In this document: piece by piece, positions 8,565-16,246 of the stretch
Layout of the letters: every line of letters begins with the position of its first letter
Numbering within the stretch: position 1 is the first letter of the stretch
Assembly (NCBI GenBank): GCA_001769295.1
Contig: MEOR01000053.1
Location: 1-40,645 of the forward strand
Direction: 5' to 3'
Source: Bacteroidetes bacterium GWF2_49_14
GTDB lineage: Bacteria; Bacteroidota; Bacteroidia; Bacteroidales; UBA12481
Length of the DNA: 40,645 bases
The notes under the pieces: generated by a model
What the model was told of the DNA's origin: nothing
Databases searched by the model: none
Seen by the model: only the letters and a program-made list of their open reading frames with translations
Position numbers and translations under genes: made by a program

Positions 8565-9248
8565 TTATAGCATCGAAGCGATTTTAACCCAAACCGGAAT
8601 TAATGCGAAACCTCCGGCAACGAGTATAGAGTAGAGGAGACCAAGAAAGTCAAGCCTTTTCCGCCATTTGATATTGCTCAGTCCGAGTGTCTGGAATCCT
8701 GCCCAGAATGCATGAGAGAGATGGAATCCCAGGGCGACTGCACCAAGCACATAGACAATATCGATCCACCACCAATCGATGAAAAGGCTGGTAACCAATA
8801 AATAAGCATTTTCCACGCCATCGGTTGAACCCTGTTCGAGGAGCTCATGACCGGTGAACCTCATTTTCCAGAAAAAATTGGAAATGTGGATCACCAGAAA
8901 AATCAGAATCAGGGAACCAAGGATAAACATGTTCCTGGATGCCCACTTGCTGCTGTTGCCTGAATGTTGCTTCTTGTAGTCAACAGGCCGTGCCTGCTGG
9001 TTCTGAAGGGTCACAATACCTGCATACAGCAGATGCAGGATGAACCCAATGGCCAGCACCGGCTCCACAAACTTTATGATGGGATTCGTACCCATAAAAT
9101 GTGCAGCCTGGTTAAACAGCACCCCTGTGGAGTCAAACAGGATCATGGAGTTAACCACCAGATGCACCAGCAAAAAGGTTATCAGGAAGAGTCCCGATAT
9201 GCTTACAAGAAACTTCTTACCGATGGAAGAGTTCAGAAAATTGGACAT
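8565..9248 (-). CDS. sdhC: Succinate dehydrogenase cytochrome b558 membrane subunit
   Basis: The start at 9248 ([20 protein letters not shown]) gives 227 residues, the usual size; the frame is open further upstream but that stretch is hydrophilic and covers the promoter. About five membrane-spanning helices are seen, with histidines in or near them ([47 protein letters not shown]) that fit the diheme b-type anchor of Bacteroidetes and epsilonproteobacterial fumarate reductases. It anchors SdhAB and exchanges electrons with menaquinone. It is the first gene of the operon. Confidence 0.92.
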   Translation of the reverse strand: MSNFLNSSIGKKFLVSISGLFLITFLLVHLVVNSMILFDSTGVLFNQAAHFMGTNPIIKFVEPVLAIGFILHLLYAGIVTLQNQQARPVDYKKQHSGNSSKWASRNMFILGSLILIFLVIHISNFFWKMRFTGHELLEQGSTDGVENAYLLVTSLFIDWWWIDIVYVLGAVALGFHLSHAFWAGFQTLGLSNIKWRKRLDFLGLLYSILVAGGFALIPVWVKIASML

Positions 9249-9272
9249 AGTTATAGGTTTTAGACGAATGGA

Positions 9273-9303
9273 TGAAATTAGCCATTCACCTCGATTTTGC
9301 AAA
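9273..9303 (-). promoter_or_regulatory. Promoter of sdhCAB
   Basis: On the minus strand TTTG (9300-9303) is followed after 19 bp by TAATTTCA (9273-9280), close to the Bacteroidetes consensus TTTG-n19-TAnnTTTG. The leader would be about 20 nt. Confidence 0.5.
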
Positions 9304-9331
9304 AATCTTGCCGGCGGATTGGCTATTTTTG
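9296..9331 (+). promoter_or_regulatory. Possible near-leaderless promoter of hydrolase gene
   Basis: TATTTTTG (9324-9331) is a full match to the -7 box and ends four bases before the ATG. A TTTG at 9296-9299 is 24 bp upstream, somewhat far. It lies next to the TTTG of the divergent sdh promoter (TTTGCAAA), so the two promoters may compete. Confidence 0.35.
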
Positions 9332-9335
9332 TTAA

Positions 9336-10133
9336 ATGAAAACGGGAATTGTTCTTTCCGAAGGCTATCCGGTCCGATATTGCGAGCAAGGCAAAGGACC
9401 GGCACTGGTTTTTCTTCACGGATATCTTGAATCGCTCAACATATGGAATTCCTTTATCAAAGGCTTTCCGGCCGGATTCAGGATTATTTCCATTGATCTT
9501 CCGGGCCACGGACGATCCGGAGTTCCCGGTCCGGTCTCAACAATGGATGAAATGGCCCGGGCAACAGTTCGAGTCCTTGATCATCTGGGAATTCAAAAGA
9601 GTTTTGTCGTAGGCCACTCCATGGGCGGATACGCGGCATTGGCGCTCCTTGAGCATCATTCTGACAGGCTTGGTGGAATATCGCTTTTCCACAGTCATAC
9701 CCTTGCAGATTCAACTGCGGTGATCGAAAAACGAACCCGGGAGATCAGTATCGTGGAACAAGGCCACAGCAATCTCCTGGTTCAGCAGAACATCCCGAAC
9801 ATGTTCGCCGAAGAGACCCGGAACTCGTTTATGGAGGAACTTCATTATACTCAGCGAATCGCCCGGCAAACAACAGATGCCGGTATTGTCGCTGCAATCC
9901 GTGGCCTTATGGCCCGGCCCGACAGATCGGCGGTTCTTGCTTCAGCCCGGGTCCCCTGCCTTCAGATTATCGGAAAAAAAGATAAATACATCGCCTTTGA
10001 GGAGGTGTCAATGCAAACCGTACTTCCATCCGGATCCGCAAGGCTAATCCTGGAGCATTCAGGGCATATGGGATTTTTTGAGGAGAAGGAACTGGCTGCC
10101 GAGGGTATTCTCAAATTCCTGATAACAACATAG
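9336..10133 (+). CDS. Alpha/beta hydrolase
   Basis: This 265-residue cytoplasmic hydrolase has the oxyanion-hole region FLHGYLES, the nucleophile elbow GHSMGGYAAL, a C-terminal acid segment (IIGKKDKYI) and the catalytic histidine in LEHSGHMGFFEE. These are the features of the alpha/beta-hydrolase-1 family. The substrate is unknown; the fold includes esterases, lactonases and haloperoxidase-like enzymes. It is transcribed divergently from sdhC and ends eight bases from the convergent nucleotidase gene. Confidence 0.88.
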   Translation: MKTGIVLSEGYPVRYCEQGKGPALVFLHGYLESLNIWNSFIKGFPAGFRIISIDLPGHGRSGVPGPVSTMDEMARATVRVLDHLGIQKSFVVGHSMGGYAALALLEHHSDRLGGISLFHSHTLADSTAVIEKRTREISIVEQGHSNLLVQQNIPNMFAEETRNSFMEELHYTQRIARQTTDAGIVAAIRGLMARPDRSAVLASARVPCLQIIGKKDKYIAFEEVSMQTVLPSGSARLILEHSGHMGFFEEKELAAEGILKFLITT

Positions 10134-10141
10134 ACCGGAAT

Positions 10142-11911
10142 TCAGTTAAGAGTACCGGAAGCACCGAAAAGCCTGGCTTTATCCCTGGGAGCAGCTTTTT
10201 GAATCCAATCCTCCGGGATCACCTTCCAGTTCGTTCCACTGACAGGATCAACGGTTCCCTGTTTCCGGATCCATTCGGTAAGAAGAAAACGGAAATCCAT
10301 CGACGAACTTTTCAAGATCCTTTTCTCAGCTTCTGTTTTTTCAAGCCCGGCTCCGAGAAGGAGGTGGTTTCCGCCGCCGCTCGCCCTGTACGAATTCATC
10401 GCAACCTTGTAAAATTTGCTCGCCTCAAAAGGACTGCCGTCCGAAAAGTTCCGGATAGTAACCATGGATCCGGCTGGCTGTGTCAGGTCGACAATATAAT
10501 CGATGCCCCGCGCCGAATCAAAATTATAGGACGCATTACGGAAGCGCCAGGTATTATCGGGCTGAAGCCGCATGTTCAGCATGAGATCCTCCGGACTAGT
10601 CATTTGTTTCATCCATAGGGAATAGGAAAAGTTGAGGTATCCGAGAATTTCCCTGCCGCTTAACCGGATCGTATATAACTGGTTTTCAAATCGATAAAGT
10701 TTGAAAAGGTCCTTAACCGAAAGGGTTCCTGCCTCAAGTACAGCCCTGAATGAGAGCGGGGCCGTAAAAGAAATATCCGCTCCGGTAAGCTCGAGTTGTG
10801 CCCGGTGAATCAGGTCGGTAAAACCCGATGGACCGAAATAGGAATCTTCCGTACTTACTTTTTTTGCAATAATCCCAACGGGTTGGTCCACATACTTCTG
10901 AACGGTGTCGATATAACCGGAAAATTGGTGCATGAAATCCGGATCCGGAATGAAATCCGATATTTTAACATGTTCGCCGCGTAGAGACGCATAATTATGC
11001 GTCTCTACCCCATGTGCCCCTGCGCCCCCATGCCCTTGAGAGCTTATTGTCGCCACCGCAATCTCCTCCGCCCTGCTCTCTGATCCCAGTATCAGCACCG
11101 AATCTCCTGCAGGTCCGGCTATTTTCAGGTTCCAATGCCTGTGATCGTGGCCGGTAAAAATGATATCGAATCCGGCAACCTGTTCGGCAACGAGCCGGGA
11201 GGCATTTTCATTCAAAGGTTTTGATGGCTGTTGAGACCCATAGGTTGCATCGGCACCTGAGTGGAAGAGGCCCACCATCAGATCGGGTTTTTCCTTTTTT
11301 TCAATCTGGTTTATCCAGTACCGGGCCGACTCAATCATATCCCGGTATTCCATTCCTGCCCAAAGCTCCCTTGGGAGCCAGTCAGGAATTTTAGGTGTAA
11401 TCAGTCCGAGAATAGCCACTTTGCAACCTGCCCGTCTGATGATGGTGTAAGGGCTGAACCATGGCTTCTGGTTCGAAATCCGGACCGCGTTGGCAGCCAG
11501 CCAGGGAAACCGGAACTCCAGCCGGAGCTTGTCATAAACGGGATGCCCTGCCTCTATGTCGTGATTGCCGACTGATGCCGCATCATAGCCCATATAATTG
11601 AGGATTCTTGCTGCAATATTGGGGCCGGTGGTATCGATGTAGTTTGAATAATAGGAGGCCGGATCTCCCTGGATAAGGTCTCCGTTATCGAGCAGAATCA
11701 ACCCCTGATCAGGCTTCTCCCGTTGTTCCTTAACCCAGCTGCTCACCTGTGCCAGAGATCCCGAAATCCTTTTACCGGTGAACCAGTCGGCAGGAAAATA
11801 GGCACCATGCACGTCTGTGGTGACTGCAATTTTCAGTATTCCCTGCGGCTGCTGGGCAGGCGGTGAAAGAACCGCCATTATGCCAGCCAGAATAAAAAAA
11901 TTCGTTTTCAT
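10142..11911 (-). CDS. 5'-nucleotidase-type metallophosphatase, secreted
   Basis: The start at 11911 (MKTNFFILAG) gives a signal peptide and 589 residues. The N-terminal calcineurin-like domain shows TTDVHG, DNGDLIQGDP, GNHDIEAG and FTGHDHRHW, the dimetal ligands of the UshA/5'-nucleotidase/2',3'-cyclic-nucleotide phosphodiesterase family. The C-terminal nucleotidase domain follows (LSGREILGYL, YKVAMNSYRASGGG). It likely releases phosphate and nucleosides in the periplasm. About 20 residues near 291-310 (SQGHGGAGAHGVETHNYA) are encoded by a composite repeat at 10981-11040 lying between the two domains. The insertion keeps the frame open, so the gene may still work. Confidence 0.88.
   Translation of the reverse strand: MKTNFFILAGIMAVLSPPAQQPQGILKIAVTTDVHGAYFPADWFTGKRISGSLAQVSSWVKEQREKPDQGLILLDNGDLIQGDPASYYSNYIDTTGPNIAARILNYMGYDAASVGNHDIEAGHPVYDKLRLEFRFPWLAANAVRISNQKPWFSPYTIIRRAGCKVAILGLITPKIPDWLPRELWAGMEYRDMIESARYWINQIEKKEKPDLMVGLFHSGADATYGSQQPSKPLNENASRLVAEQVAGFDIIFTGHDHRHWNLKIAGPAGDSVLILGSESRAEEIAVATISSQGHGGAGAHGVETHNYASLRGEHVKISDFIPDPDFMHQFSGYIDTVQKYVDQPVGIIAKKVSTEDSYFGPSGFTDLIHRAQLELTGADISFTAPLSFRAVLEAGTLSVKDLFKLYRFENQLYTIRLSGREILGYLNFSYSLWMKQMTSPEDLMLNMRLQPDNTWRFRNASYNFDSARGIDYIVDLTQPAGSMVTIRNFSDGSPFEASKFYKVAMNSYRASGGGNHLLLGAGLEKTEAEKRILKSSSMDFRFLLTEWIRKQGTVDPVSGTNWKVIPEDWIQKAAPRDKARLFGASGTLN
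10981..11040. repeat. Composite repeat inside nucleotidase gene
   Basis: A 28-bp palindrome (GTAGAGACGCAT, four bases, ATGCGTCTCTAC) at 10981-11008 is followed by a C-rich 8-9-mer array with CCCCATG and CCCCTGC units. The same palindrome with one base changed and the same kind of array occurs at 31850-31935. GTAG at the foot of a palindrome is a hallmark of REP sequences mobilised by RAYT transposases in other bacteria; no such transposase is in this window. Confidence 0.85.
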
Positions 11912-11996
11912 GGTGCTAAAATACACAGAGGATGGGACCTTTCATGTTTACCTCCAATTGAATCTTACCGTTATAACGGAGTGAAGGTACGACGGG

Positions 11997-13610
11997 TTAA
12001 AGAGATCTTGAACCGAGGATTGCCACCGCCTGGATCAGGGTGTTATCTATGGCCTGAATGATTGGATAGAAACCTTCATTGTCGAGGAAATTCCTCGCGA
12101 TATAGGCTTTGAGCTGGGTCTCTACAATCAGGCTGGATTCTGTCCAATCCGATGCGGAAGGGACAAAGTCTTTGGCCATCAGGTGAGCTTTGAACTGAGC
12201 GGTTACGTTTTTGGAGTCGAGATAATCAGAGAGTTCATCAACACGGGTGAAAACGGAAAGTTCTTCGCGGTGCTCATCTGACCAGGTCAACGCGTAACGG
12301 TAGATCAGGCCGGCCTGGTTTATTTTCATAAAGAAAGGGGTAATTCCCGTGGTGTCATAAGGAATGAAATAATCGGGCATGATGCCGCCACCGCCATAAA
12401 CAGCACGGCCTTTCGGGGTCGTAAACTTCAGGCTGTCATTGAAATGAATGCTGTCTGAGGTCATGAATTCGCCTTTTCGATATCGGCGCATGATGTCGTG
12501 GTAGTAATCATCCAACCCGTTTTTGTAAGGTTTCTGGATTGAACGGCCGGTTGGGGTATAATACCTGGCAGTAGTCAGGCGAAGCGCCGATCCGTCGGTA
12601 AGCATAGCTTGTTCCTGGACTAGTCCCTTACCGAATGATCGGCGGCCGATGATCCAGCCGCGGTCATTATCCTGAATGGCCCCGGCAACAATTTCGGATG
12701 CAGAGGCTGATCCTTCGTCAATCAGGATTGCCAGTCCTAGATTTTCTCCGAGGTCCTCCTGGGCGGCACGGAATTCTTCCCGGGGACGAGACCGGCCTTC
12801 GGTATAAACGATCAGTTCTCCCTTTTTCAGAAAGTCATCAGCAATCCTTATCGCCGGATCCATGATTCCACCGCTGTTCCCGCGCAAATCCAGGATAAGT
12901 TTTTTACAGCCCTGTTTTTTCAGTGCCGACAGGCCGGTCTGGAATTCGTTATAGGTTGTCTGTGAGAAAGTATTTATTTTAATAAAGCCGATTTCAGGAG
13001 TTATCATGTAGGCTGCGTCAACACTTGAAACCGGAATAATCCCCCGCTTGAGGGTGTACACCATACGGTTTTTTGATCGTTGGCGCCAGATTCCGACTTT
13101 AACCTCGGATCCCCGTGGCCCCCGGAGCCGCTCAACAATGCTGTCCTCGGGCATCTTAACTCCTGCCACAGCTATGCCGTCGACGCTGATGATACGATCG
13201 CCGGGCATTATGCCGGCTTTTGCGGAGGGTCCGCCCTGGATGGTTTGAATTACAAGAATGGTATCATTCTGCATATTAAACTGGACTCCGATGCCATCAA
13301 AGTTTCCCCTGAGGGTTTCGTTGACACTTTTTAATTCCCTGTTCGGTATGTAAATGCTGTGCGGATCCAGCTTTTCAAGTATGGTGGGGATTACCTCTTC
13401 CGTCAGGGTATCTATTTTAAGGGAATCCACATAATTGGCGCCTATAAATTCCAGAATGGAATTAAGCTTGTTCTGACCGGCAAATATTTTCACCGGCGAT
13501 TGGTTTCCATTCCCGGTATTGAAGAATTTCCCGATCAGCATGCCGGCAATCAGACAGGATGCAAGAACCAATGGAAGCCAAACGGCCAGCCGTGAATTTT
13601 TACCTGACAT
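11997..13610 (-). CDS. S41 family C-terminal processing peptidase
   Basis: The 537-residue protein begins with an uncleaved or signal-type hydrophobic segment (about residues 8-28), so it faces the periplasm. A PDZ domain (about 105-185, with GIGVQFNM and PSAKAGIMPGDRI) precedes the peptidase domain. The Ser-Lys catalytic pair is at S303 in GSASASEI and K328 in RRSFGKG; the 25-residue spacing agrees with E. coli Prc. A C-terminal extension of about 180 residues is typical of Bacteroidetes homologues. It follows the deaminase gene by 16 bases and is probably cotranscribed with it. Confidence 0.93.
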   Translation of the reverse strand: MSGKNSRLAVWLPLVLASCLIAGMLIGKFFNTGNGNQSPVKIFAGQNKLNSILEFIGANYVDSLKIDTLTEEVIPTILEKLDPHSIYIPNRELKSVNETLRGNFDGIGVQFNMQNDTILVIQTIQGGPSAKAGIMPGDRIISVDGIAVAGVKMPEDSIVERLRGPRGSEVKVGIWRQRSKNRMVYTLKRGIIPVSSVDAAYMITPEIGFIKINTFSQTTYNEFQTGLSALKKQGCKKLILDLRGNSGGIMDPAIRIADDFLKKGELIVYTEGRSRPREEFRAAQEDLGENLGLAILIDEGSASASEIVAGAIQDNDRGWIIGRRSFGKGLVQEQAMLTDGSALRLTTARYYTPTGRSIQKPYKNGLDDYYHDIMRRYRKGEFMTSDSIHFNDSLKFTTPKGRAVYGGGGIMPDYFIPYDTTGITPFFMKINQAGLIYRYALTWSDEHREELSVFTRVDELSDYLDSKNVTAQFKAHLMAKDFVPSASDWTESSLIVETQLKAYIARNFLDNEGFYPIIQAIDNTLIQAVAILGSRSL

Positions 13611-13626
13611 GTTTTTAGGTATCCTG

Positions 13627-14082
13627 TTACTCTACAGATAGAAAAACGATTTCAATGCCAGCTCTTTGGAGGAGATCAATTCCATCGGCCAGCCGGTAGC
13701 TTTCGCCGTAAACCACCCGTACAATTCCTGCCTGGATGATCAGTTTTGCGCATTCCATGCACGGACTGGCAGTGATGTAGAGCGTTGCCCCTTCGGAGTT
13801 GTTGCTGCTCCTGGCTACCTTGGAAATTGCATTTGCTTCGGCGTGAAGCACATAGGGCTTCGAATGCCCCTCCTCATCTTCGCAGATATTCTCAAATCCG
13901 ATGGGTGTTCCGTTGAAACCGTCGGATATTATCATTCTGTCTTTTACCAGAAGGGCACCCACTTTGCGTCGCACACAATAGGAATTTTCAGCCCAGATCC
14001 GTGCCATCCTTAAATACCTACGGTCAAAAGCCTCCCGTTTAGTGAGACCTAAACTCCCGTCCTGTATATCAGAATCTCCCAT
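13627..14082 (-). CDS. dCMP deaminase family protein
   Basis: The start at 14082 (MGDSDIQDGS) gives 151 residues; upstream in-frame codons would translate an octamer repeat and are rejected. The zinc-dependent cytidine/deoxycytidylate deaminase motif is complete: HAEANA with the proton-shuttling Glu, and SPCMECAK with two Cys ligands. Additional Cys residues (SYCVRRK, ENICEDEEGH) match deoxycytidylate deaminase/ComEB proteins, which bind a second zinc. It likely converts dCMP to dUMP for thymidylate synthesis. It is downstream of the THX ribosomal protein gene and upstream of the S41 protease gene. Confidence 0.88.
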   Translation of the reverse strand: MGDSDIQDGSLGLTKREAFDRRYLRMARIWAENSYCVRRKVGALLVKDRMIISDGFNGTPIGFENICEDEEGHSKPYVLHAEANAISKVARSSNNSEGATLYITASPCMECAKLIIQAGIVRVVYGESYRLADGIDLLQRAGIEIVFLSVE

Positions 14083-14116
14083 AACTCCTATCCCTATGCC
14101 CTTATGCCCTAGTACC
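14083..14116. repeat. Octamer array after THX stop codon
   Basis: On the minus strand, right after the TAG stop of the THX gene, come GGTACTAG, GGCATAAG, GGCATAGG and GATAGG, then the deaminase start codon. The array fills the whole gap between the two genes. Confidence 0.75.
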
Positions 14117-14233
14117 CTACTTCTTCGTTTCGGTTTTCGCAGCAACAGCGGTATCTTTTTTCTTTGGGCGGGTTACGCCGTAAGAATTCATAAAAAGTTT
14201 GCCACGCTTGGTTTTTTTATCACCTTTTCCCAT
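14117..14233 (-). CDS. 30S ribosomal protein THX (bTHX)
   Basis: A 38-residue, strongly basic protein starts MGKGDKKTKRGKLFMNSYGV and continues TRPKKKDTAVAAKTETKK. The GKGDKKTKRGK and YGVTRPKKK segments match the THX family of tiny 30S proteins, which lie in a cavity at the head of the small subunit in Thermus and are widespread in Bacteroidetes. It has its own -7 element upstream. The TAG stop opens the octamer array that leads to the deaminase gene. Confidence 0.88.
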   Translation of the reverse strand: MGKGDKKTKRGKLFMNSYGVTRPKKKDTAVAAKTETKK

Positions 14234-14255
14234 GTTGAGTAAATTAATTAGGGTG

Positions 14256-14263
14256 CAAATTTA
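14256..14263 (-). promoter_or_regulatory. -7 promoter element of THX gene
   Basis: TAAATTTG on the minus strand is a full match to TAnnTTTG, 22 bp before the start codon. The -33 region has no TTTG. It would drive THX, the deaminase and perhaps the S41 protease gene. Confidence 0.45.
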
Positions 14264-14271
14264 GTAAAATA

Positions 14272-14676
14272 TTACGGATTGGTCTTTTTGATGGTCTTCC
14301 ACATTTGTAGCAGAGATCTCTTGGGTGCGGAATGGTTACGGCAGAAGTAGTCATCCATACCCTTTCGCAGGTAGTCGGGAGTTAATGGAATGCCCAGAAT
14401 AGCTGCCTTCCTGCAGATTCTGATACACTGATCCTGATAGGTGTCTAACAGTTTATTGACCTGCCTGGCACCGGGAAAACCTGCCCCCCCCTTGATTCGG
14501 CAACCGGCCTTGTCCCAATACCGGGGAGTAACACGCTCACCGGTGGAATACTTGAAGTGGCGGTATTTTTTTTTGCCTTCAGATAGTTCAAAGAACCCGA
14601 ATTTCAGAATGAGGAAAATCAAAGTGGGTTTTTCGGATGCAGGATCTTTCAGGTAAAACCGGGCGGAGTATGGCAT
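14272..14676 (-). pseudogene. Tyrosine recombinase fragment, N-terminal part only
   Basis: The 134 residues from MPYSARFYLKDP look like the N-terminal arm-binding domain of Bacteroidetes integrases (beta-strand pattern, then FKYSTGERVTPRYWDKAGCR), followed by the start of the SAM-like core-binding domain (about 75-134). The catalytic domain with Arg, His-x-x-Arg and Tyr is absent, and the frame ends in KKTNP just before the THX promoter. Whole integrases are about 380-420 residues. It is therefore most likely a remnant, though a short DNA-binding protein that regulates excision cannot be excluded. It sits 55 bp downstream of an orphan methyltransferase. Confidence 0.72.
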
Positions 14677-14731
14677 GGTTTTTATTTCAAAGATAAAGAA
14701 AGGGGAATGTTTGGAAGAATATTCAGGGGAA

Positions 14732-15799
14732 TTATTTTTTCCTGAACACAACAAGATCGCTGTTTATTGGGACTCCATCAATTTTCAATTTTGGAAACCG
14801 GAATGCTTCGATCAGGTCAGCTTTGGAGTCAATAATTTTTCGGCTCGGAGATAAGCCGAGTTCAAGAAAGCTTTTACCTTTTGAAAGATGTTCATTTCTG
14901 AGAATATAAATAATCAAACCCGAAGGTTTTAGAAGATCGATAGCCCTGGAAAGATAATATTCTGAGATACCGTTTGCCTGGGTTCTCCTGATTTCATCCA
15001 TATCGCTGATGCCGGTCCAGGAGCCGATAGGCGGAGTGCTGATGATCAGGTCAAAAGGTGCTCCAGGAAAGCCGGTGAGCAGGCCGGATTTTTTCTCTTT
15101 TGAACTGAGAATCGTCTCTGAGAATTCGTTTTCCAGAACCCTGGCCTTTCGATACAGGATACGGAGAATTCTGGCTGCGATTGGATCCGGCTCAATAAGG
15201 GTGATGTTGGATAATGACCTGATCGAGTGTTCAATCATACAACCTACTCCTGCAGCGGGATCCAAAACATTTCCCCCATGGTGAAAACCGAAGCGGGATG
15301 CCAGTTTCCAGCACTGTTCTGCAATGCTTTGCTGCACATGAAATGCTGGGTTTTGATAAATAGGTCCGGTATTCCGGTATTTTTTCAGCAATGATTTTTC
15401 TTTTTCGCTGAATGAATGTCCTTCAGGAAACATCGAAAGGTAGGTCCGGATTTTTGTATTGATATCCTGGGTACCGGTTTCCGGAAAGATGATAGTTTCC
15501 GGATCGGCAGCAAACCGACCGCCCCGTGTTTTTGGTTTTCTGGTATCATTTGAGTATTTGAAATCCCGGCTCGACAACCGGAAGGAATCGTCATGAAACC
15601 GGTAATGCCCTTTTCTAGGATAAGGAATTCGAATTTCATTCCGGTTTTCATCCTCAAAATAAACAGAGGAACTGTTTGCCCGGACGATGGCCAGGGTTTT
15701 ATTAACGGCTTTTCTATTTTCATACTGTAGAAACAGAGTCTTTCCCTGGTTATCCAGGAGCCACTTTTTAAACTCCTCCAGATTTCTTGGATGATTCAT
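14732..15799 (-). CDS. Orphan class I SAM-dependent DNA methyltransferase-like protein
   Basis: The 355-residue protein has an N-terminal domain of unknown type (1-85, rich in Arg and aromatic residues) and an N6-adenine methyltransferase-like domain. Motif I is DPAAGVG (180-186), the acidic loop is LIEPDP (202-206), and motif IV is STPPIG (254-259), where DNA adenine methylases have N/D/S-PP-Y/F. The helix before motif I (FHVQQSIAEQCWKLASRFGF) resembles the large methylase proteins of mobile elements. No specificity subunit or nuclease lies next to it. The aromatic residue after PP is replaced by Ile, so the target or activity may differ. Confidence 0.7.
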   Translation of the reverse strand: MNHPRNLEEFKKWLLDNQGKTLFLQYENRKAVNKTLAIVRANSSSVYFEDENRNEIRIPYPRKGHYRFHDDSFRLSSRDFKYSNDTRKPKTRGGRFAADPETIIFPETGTQDINTKIRTYLSMFPEGHSFSEKEKSLLKKYRNTGPIYQNPAFHVQQSIAEQCWKLASRFGFHHGGNVLDPAAGVGCMIEHSIRSLSNITLIEPDPIAARILRILYRKARVLENEFSETILSSKEKKSGLLTGFPGAPFDLIISTPPIGSWTGISDMDEIRRTQANGISEYYLSRAIDLLKPSGLIIYILRNEHLSKGKSFLELGLSPSRKIIDSKADLIEAFRFPKLKIDGVPINSDLVVFRKK

Positions 15800-15974
15800 G
15801 GTTTTGAATAGCTATAATTCAATAAATATAAGCTTTTTAATTGCACAAATAATGATTAGAGGAAATGTCTTTTAAAAATGAATGCATATAAGCTTAGTTA
15901 ACATTATGAAAACCATATGCAAATATAGATGAATATTTGGAGTTGTTTGGAGAAAATCAATGGTCCTATAAAGC
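15800..15974. other. AT-rich spacer upstream of methyltransferase
   Basis: This stretch is clearly richer in A/T than the rest of the window. It holds two direct copies of ATATAAGCTT (15826-15835 and 15886-15895) and, on the minus strand, a full -7 match TATATTTG (15920-15927). No reading frame of note is seen. The base composition supports recent transfer of the methyltransferase segment. Confidence 0.55.
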
Positions 15975-16010
15975 AAAAAAGAAGGCCCATTTTCTGGACC
16001 TTCTTTTTTC
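15975..16010 (-). terminator. Terminator after tRNA-Leu
   Basis: A stem with GAAGG paired to CCTTC and an inner CCA-TGG, flanked by A-run and T-run, lies 19 bases past the tRNA 3' end. On the minus strand the T-run follows the stem. Confidence 0.65.
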
Positions 16011-16028
16011 TTTCGTCTTTACTATGCG

Positions 16029-16112
16029 TACCCAGAGCCGGGGTCGAACCGGCACAACATTGCTGTTACTGGTGTTTGAGACCAGCGCGTCTACCAATTC
16101 CGCCATCTGGGC
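16029..16112 (-). tRNA. tRNA-Leu (anticodon CAA)
   Basis: On the minus strand the acceptor stem GCCCAGA pairs with TCTGGGT and the discriminator is A. The anticodon stem CTGGT/ACCAG encloses the loop CTCAAAC, which reads CAA and decodes UUG. A long class II variable arm (about TAACAGCAATGTTGT) and a T arm GCCGG-TTCGACC-CCGGC follow. CCA is not encoded. The tRNA stands alone; its 3' end faces the AT-rich spacer, methyltransferase and integrase fragment. Confidence 0.95.
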
Positions 16113-16186
16113 GAGGTGGGTGTGGGTTTGGGTGTGAGTGTGGGTGTGAGTGTGAGTGCGAGTGCGAGTGTGGGTGGGTGAGGGGG
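16113..16186. repeat. Hexamer array at tRNA-Leu 5' end
   Basis: About eleven units of GGGTGT, GAGTGT or GAGTGC with period 6 start at the base next to the tRNA 5' end and run outward. Read on the plus strand the array is G/T-rich. It lies between the likely tRNA promoter and the tRNA, so it would be part of the precursor leader cut off by RNase P. Confidence 0.85.
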
Positions 16187-16216
16187 CAAAGATATAAAAA
16201 ACCCCGGTGTGTGAAA
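16187..16216 (-). promoter_or_regulatory. Likely promoter of tRNA-Leu
   Basis: On the minus strand TTTC (16213-16216), 18 bp, then TATCTTTG (16187-16194), a full match to the -7 box. It overlaps the terminator of the upstream T9SS gene. Confidence 0.45.
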
Positions 16217-16225
16217 CCGGGGTTT
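16198..16225 (-). terminator. Terminator of T9SS protein gene
   Basis: A stem AACCCCGGT/ACCGGGGTT with a 7-base loop is followed on the minus strand by a T-run. It lies 21 bases after the stop codon at 16247. Confidence 0.85.
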
Positions 16226-16246
16226 AAGGTTTTTGGATGGGATTGG

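Noticed and set aside
14250-14280. Second att site matching the tRNA-Leu 3' end
   Set aside because: No copy of the tRNA 3' sequence was found at the far side of the integrase fragment.
14272-14676. Functional integrase
   Set aside because: No catalytic domain is encoded; the frame ends after the core-binding start.
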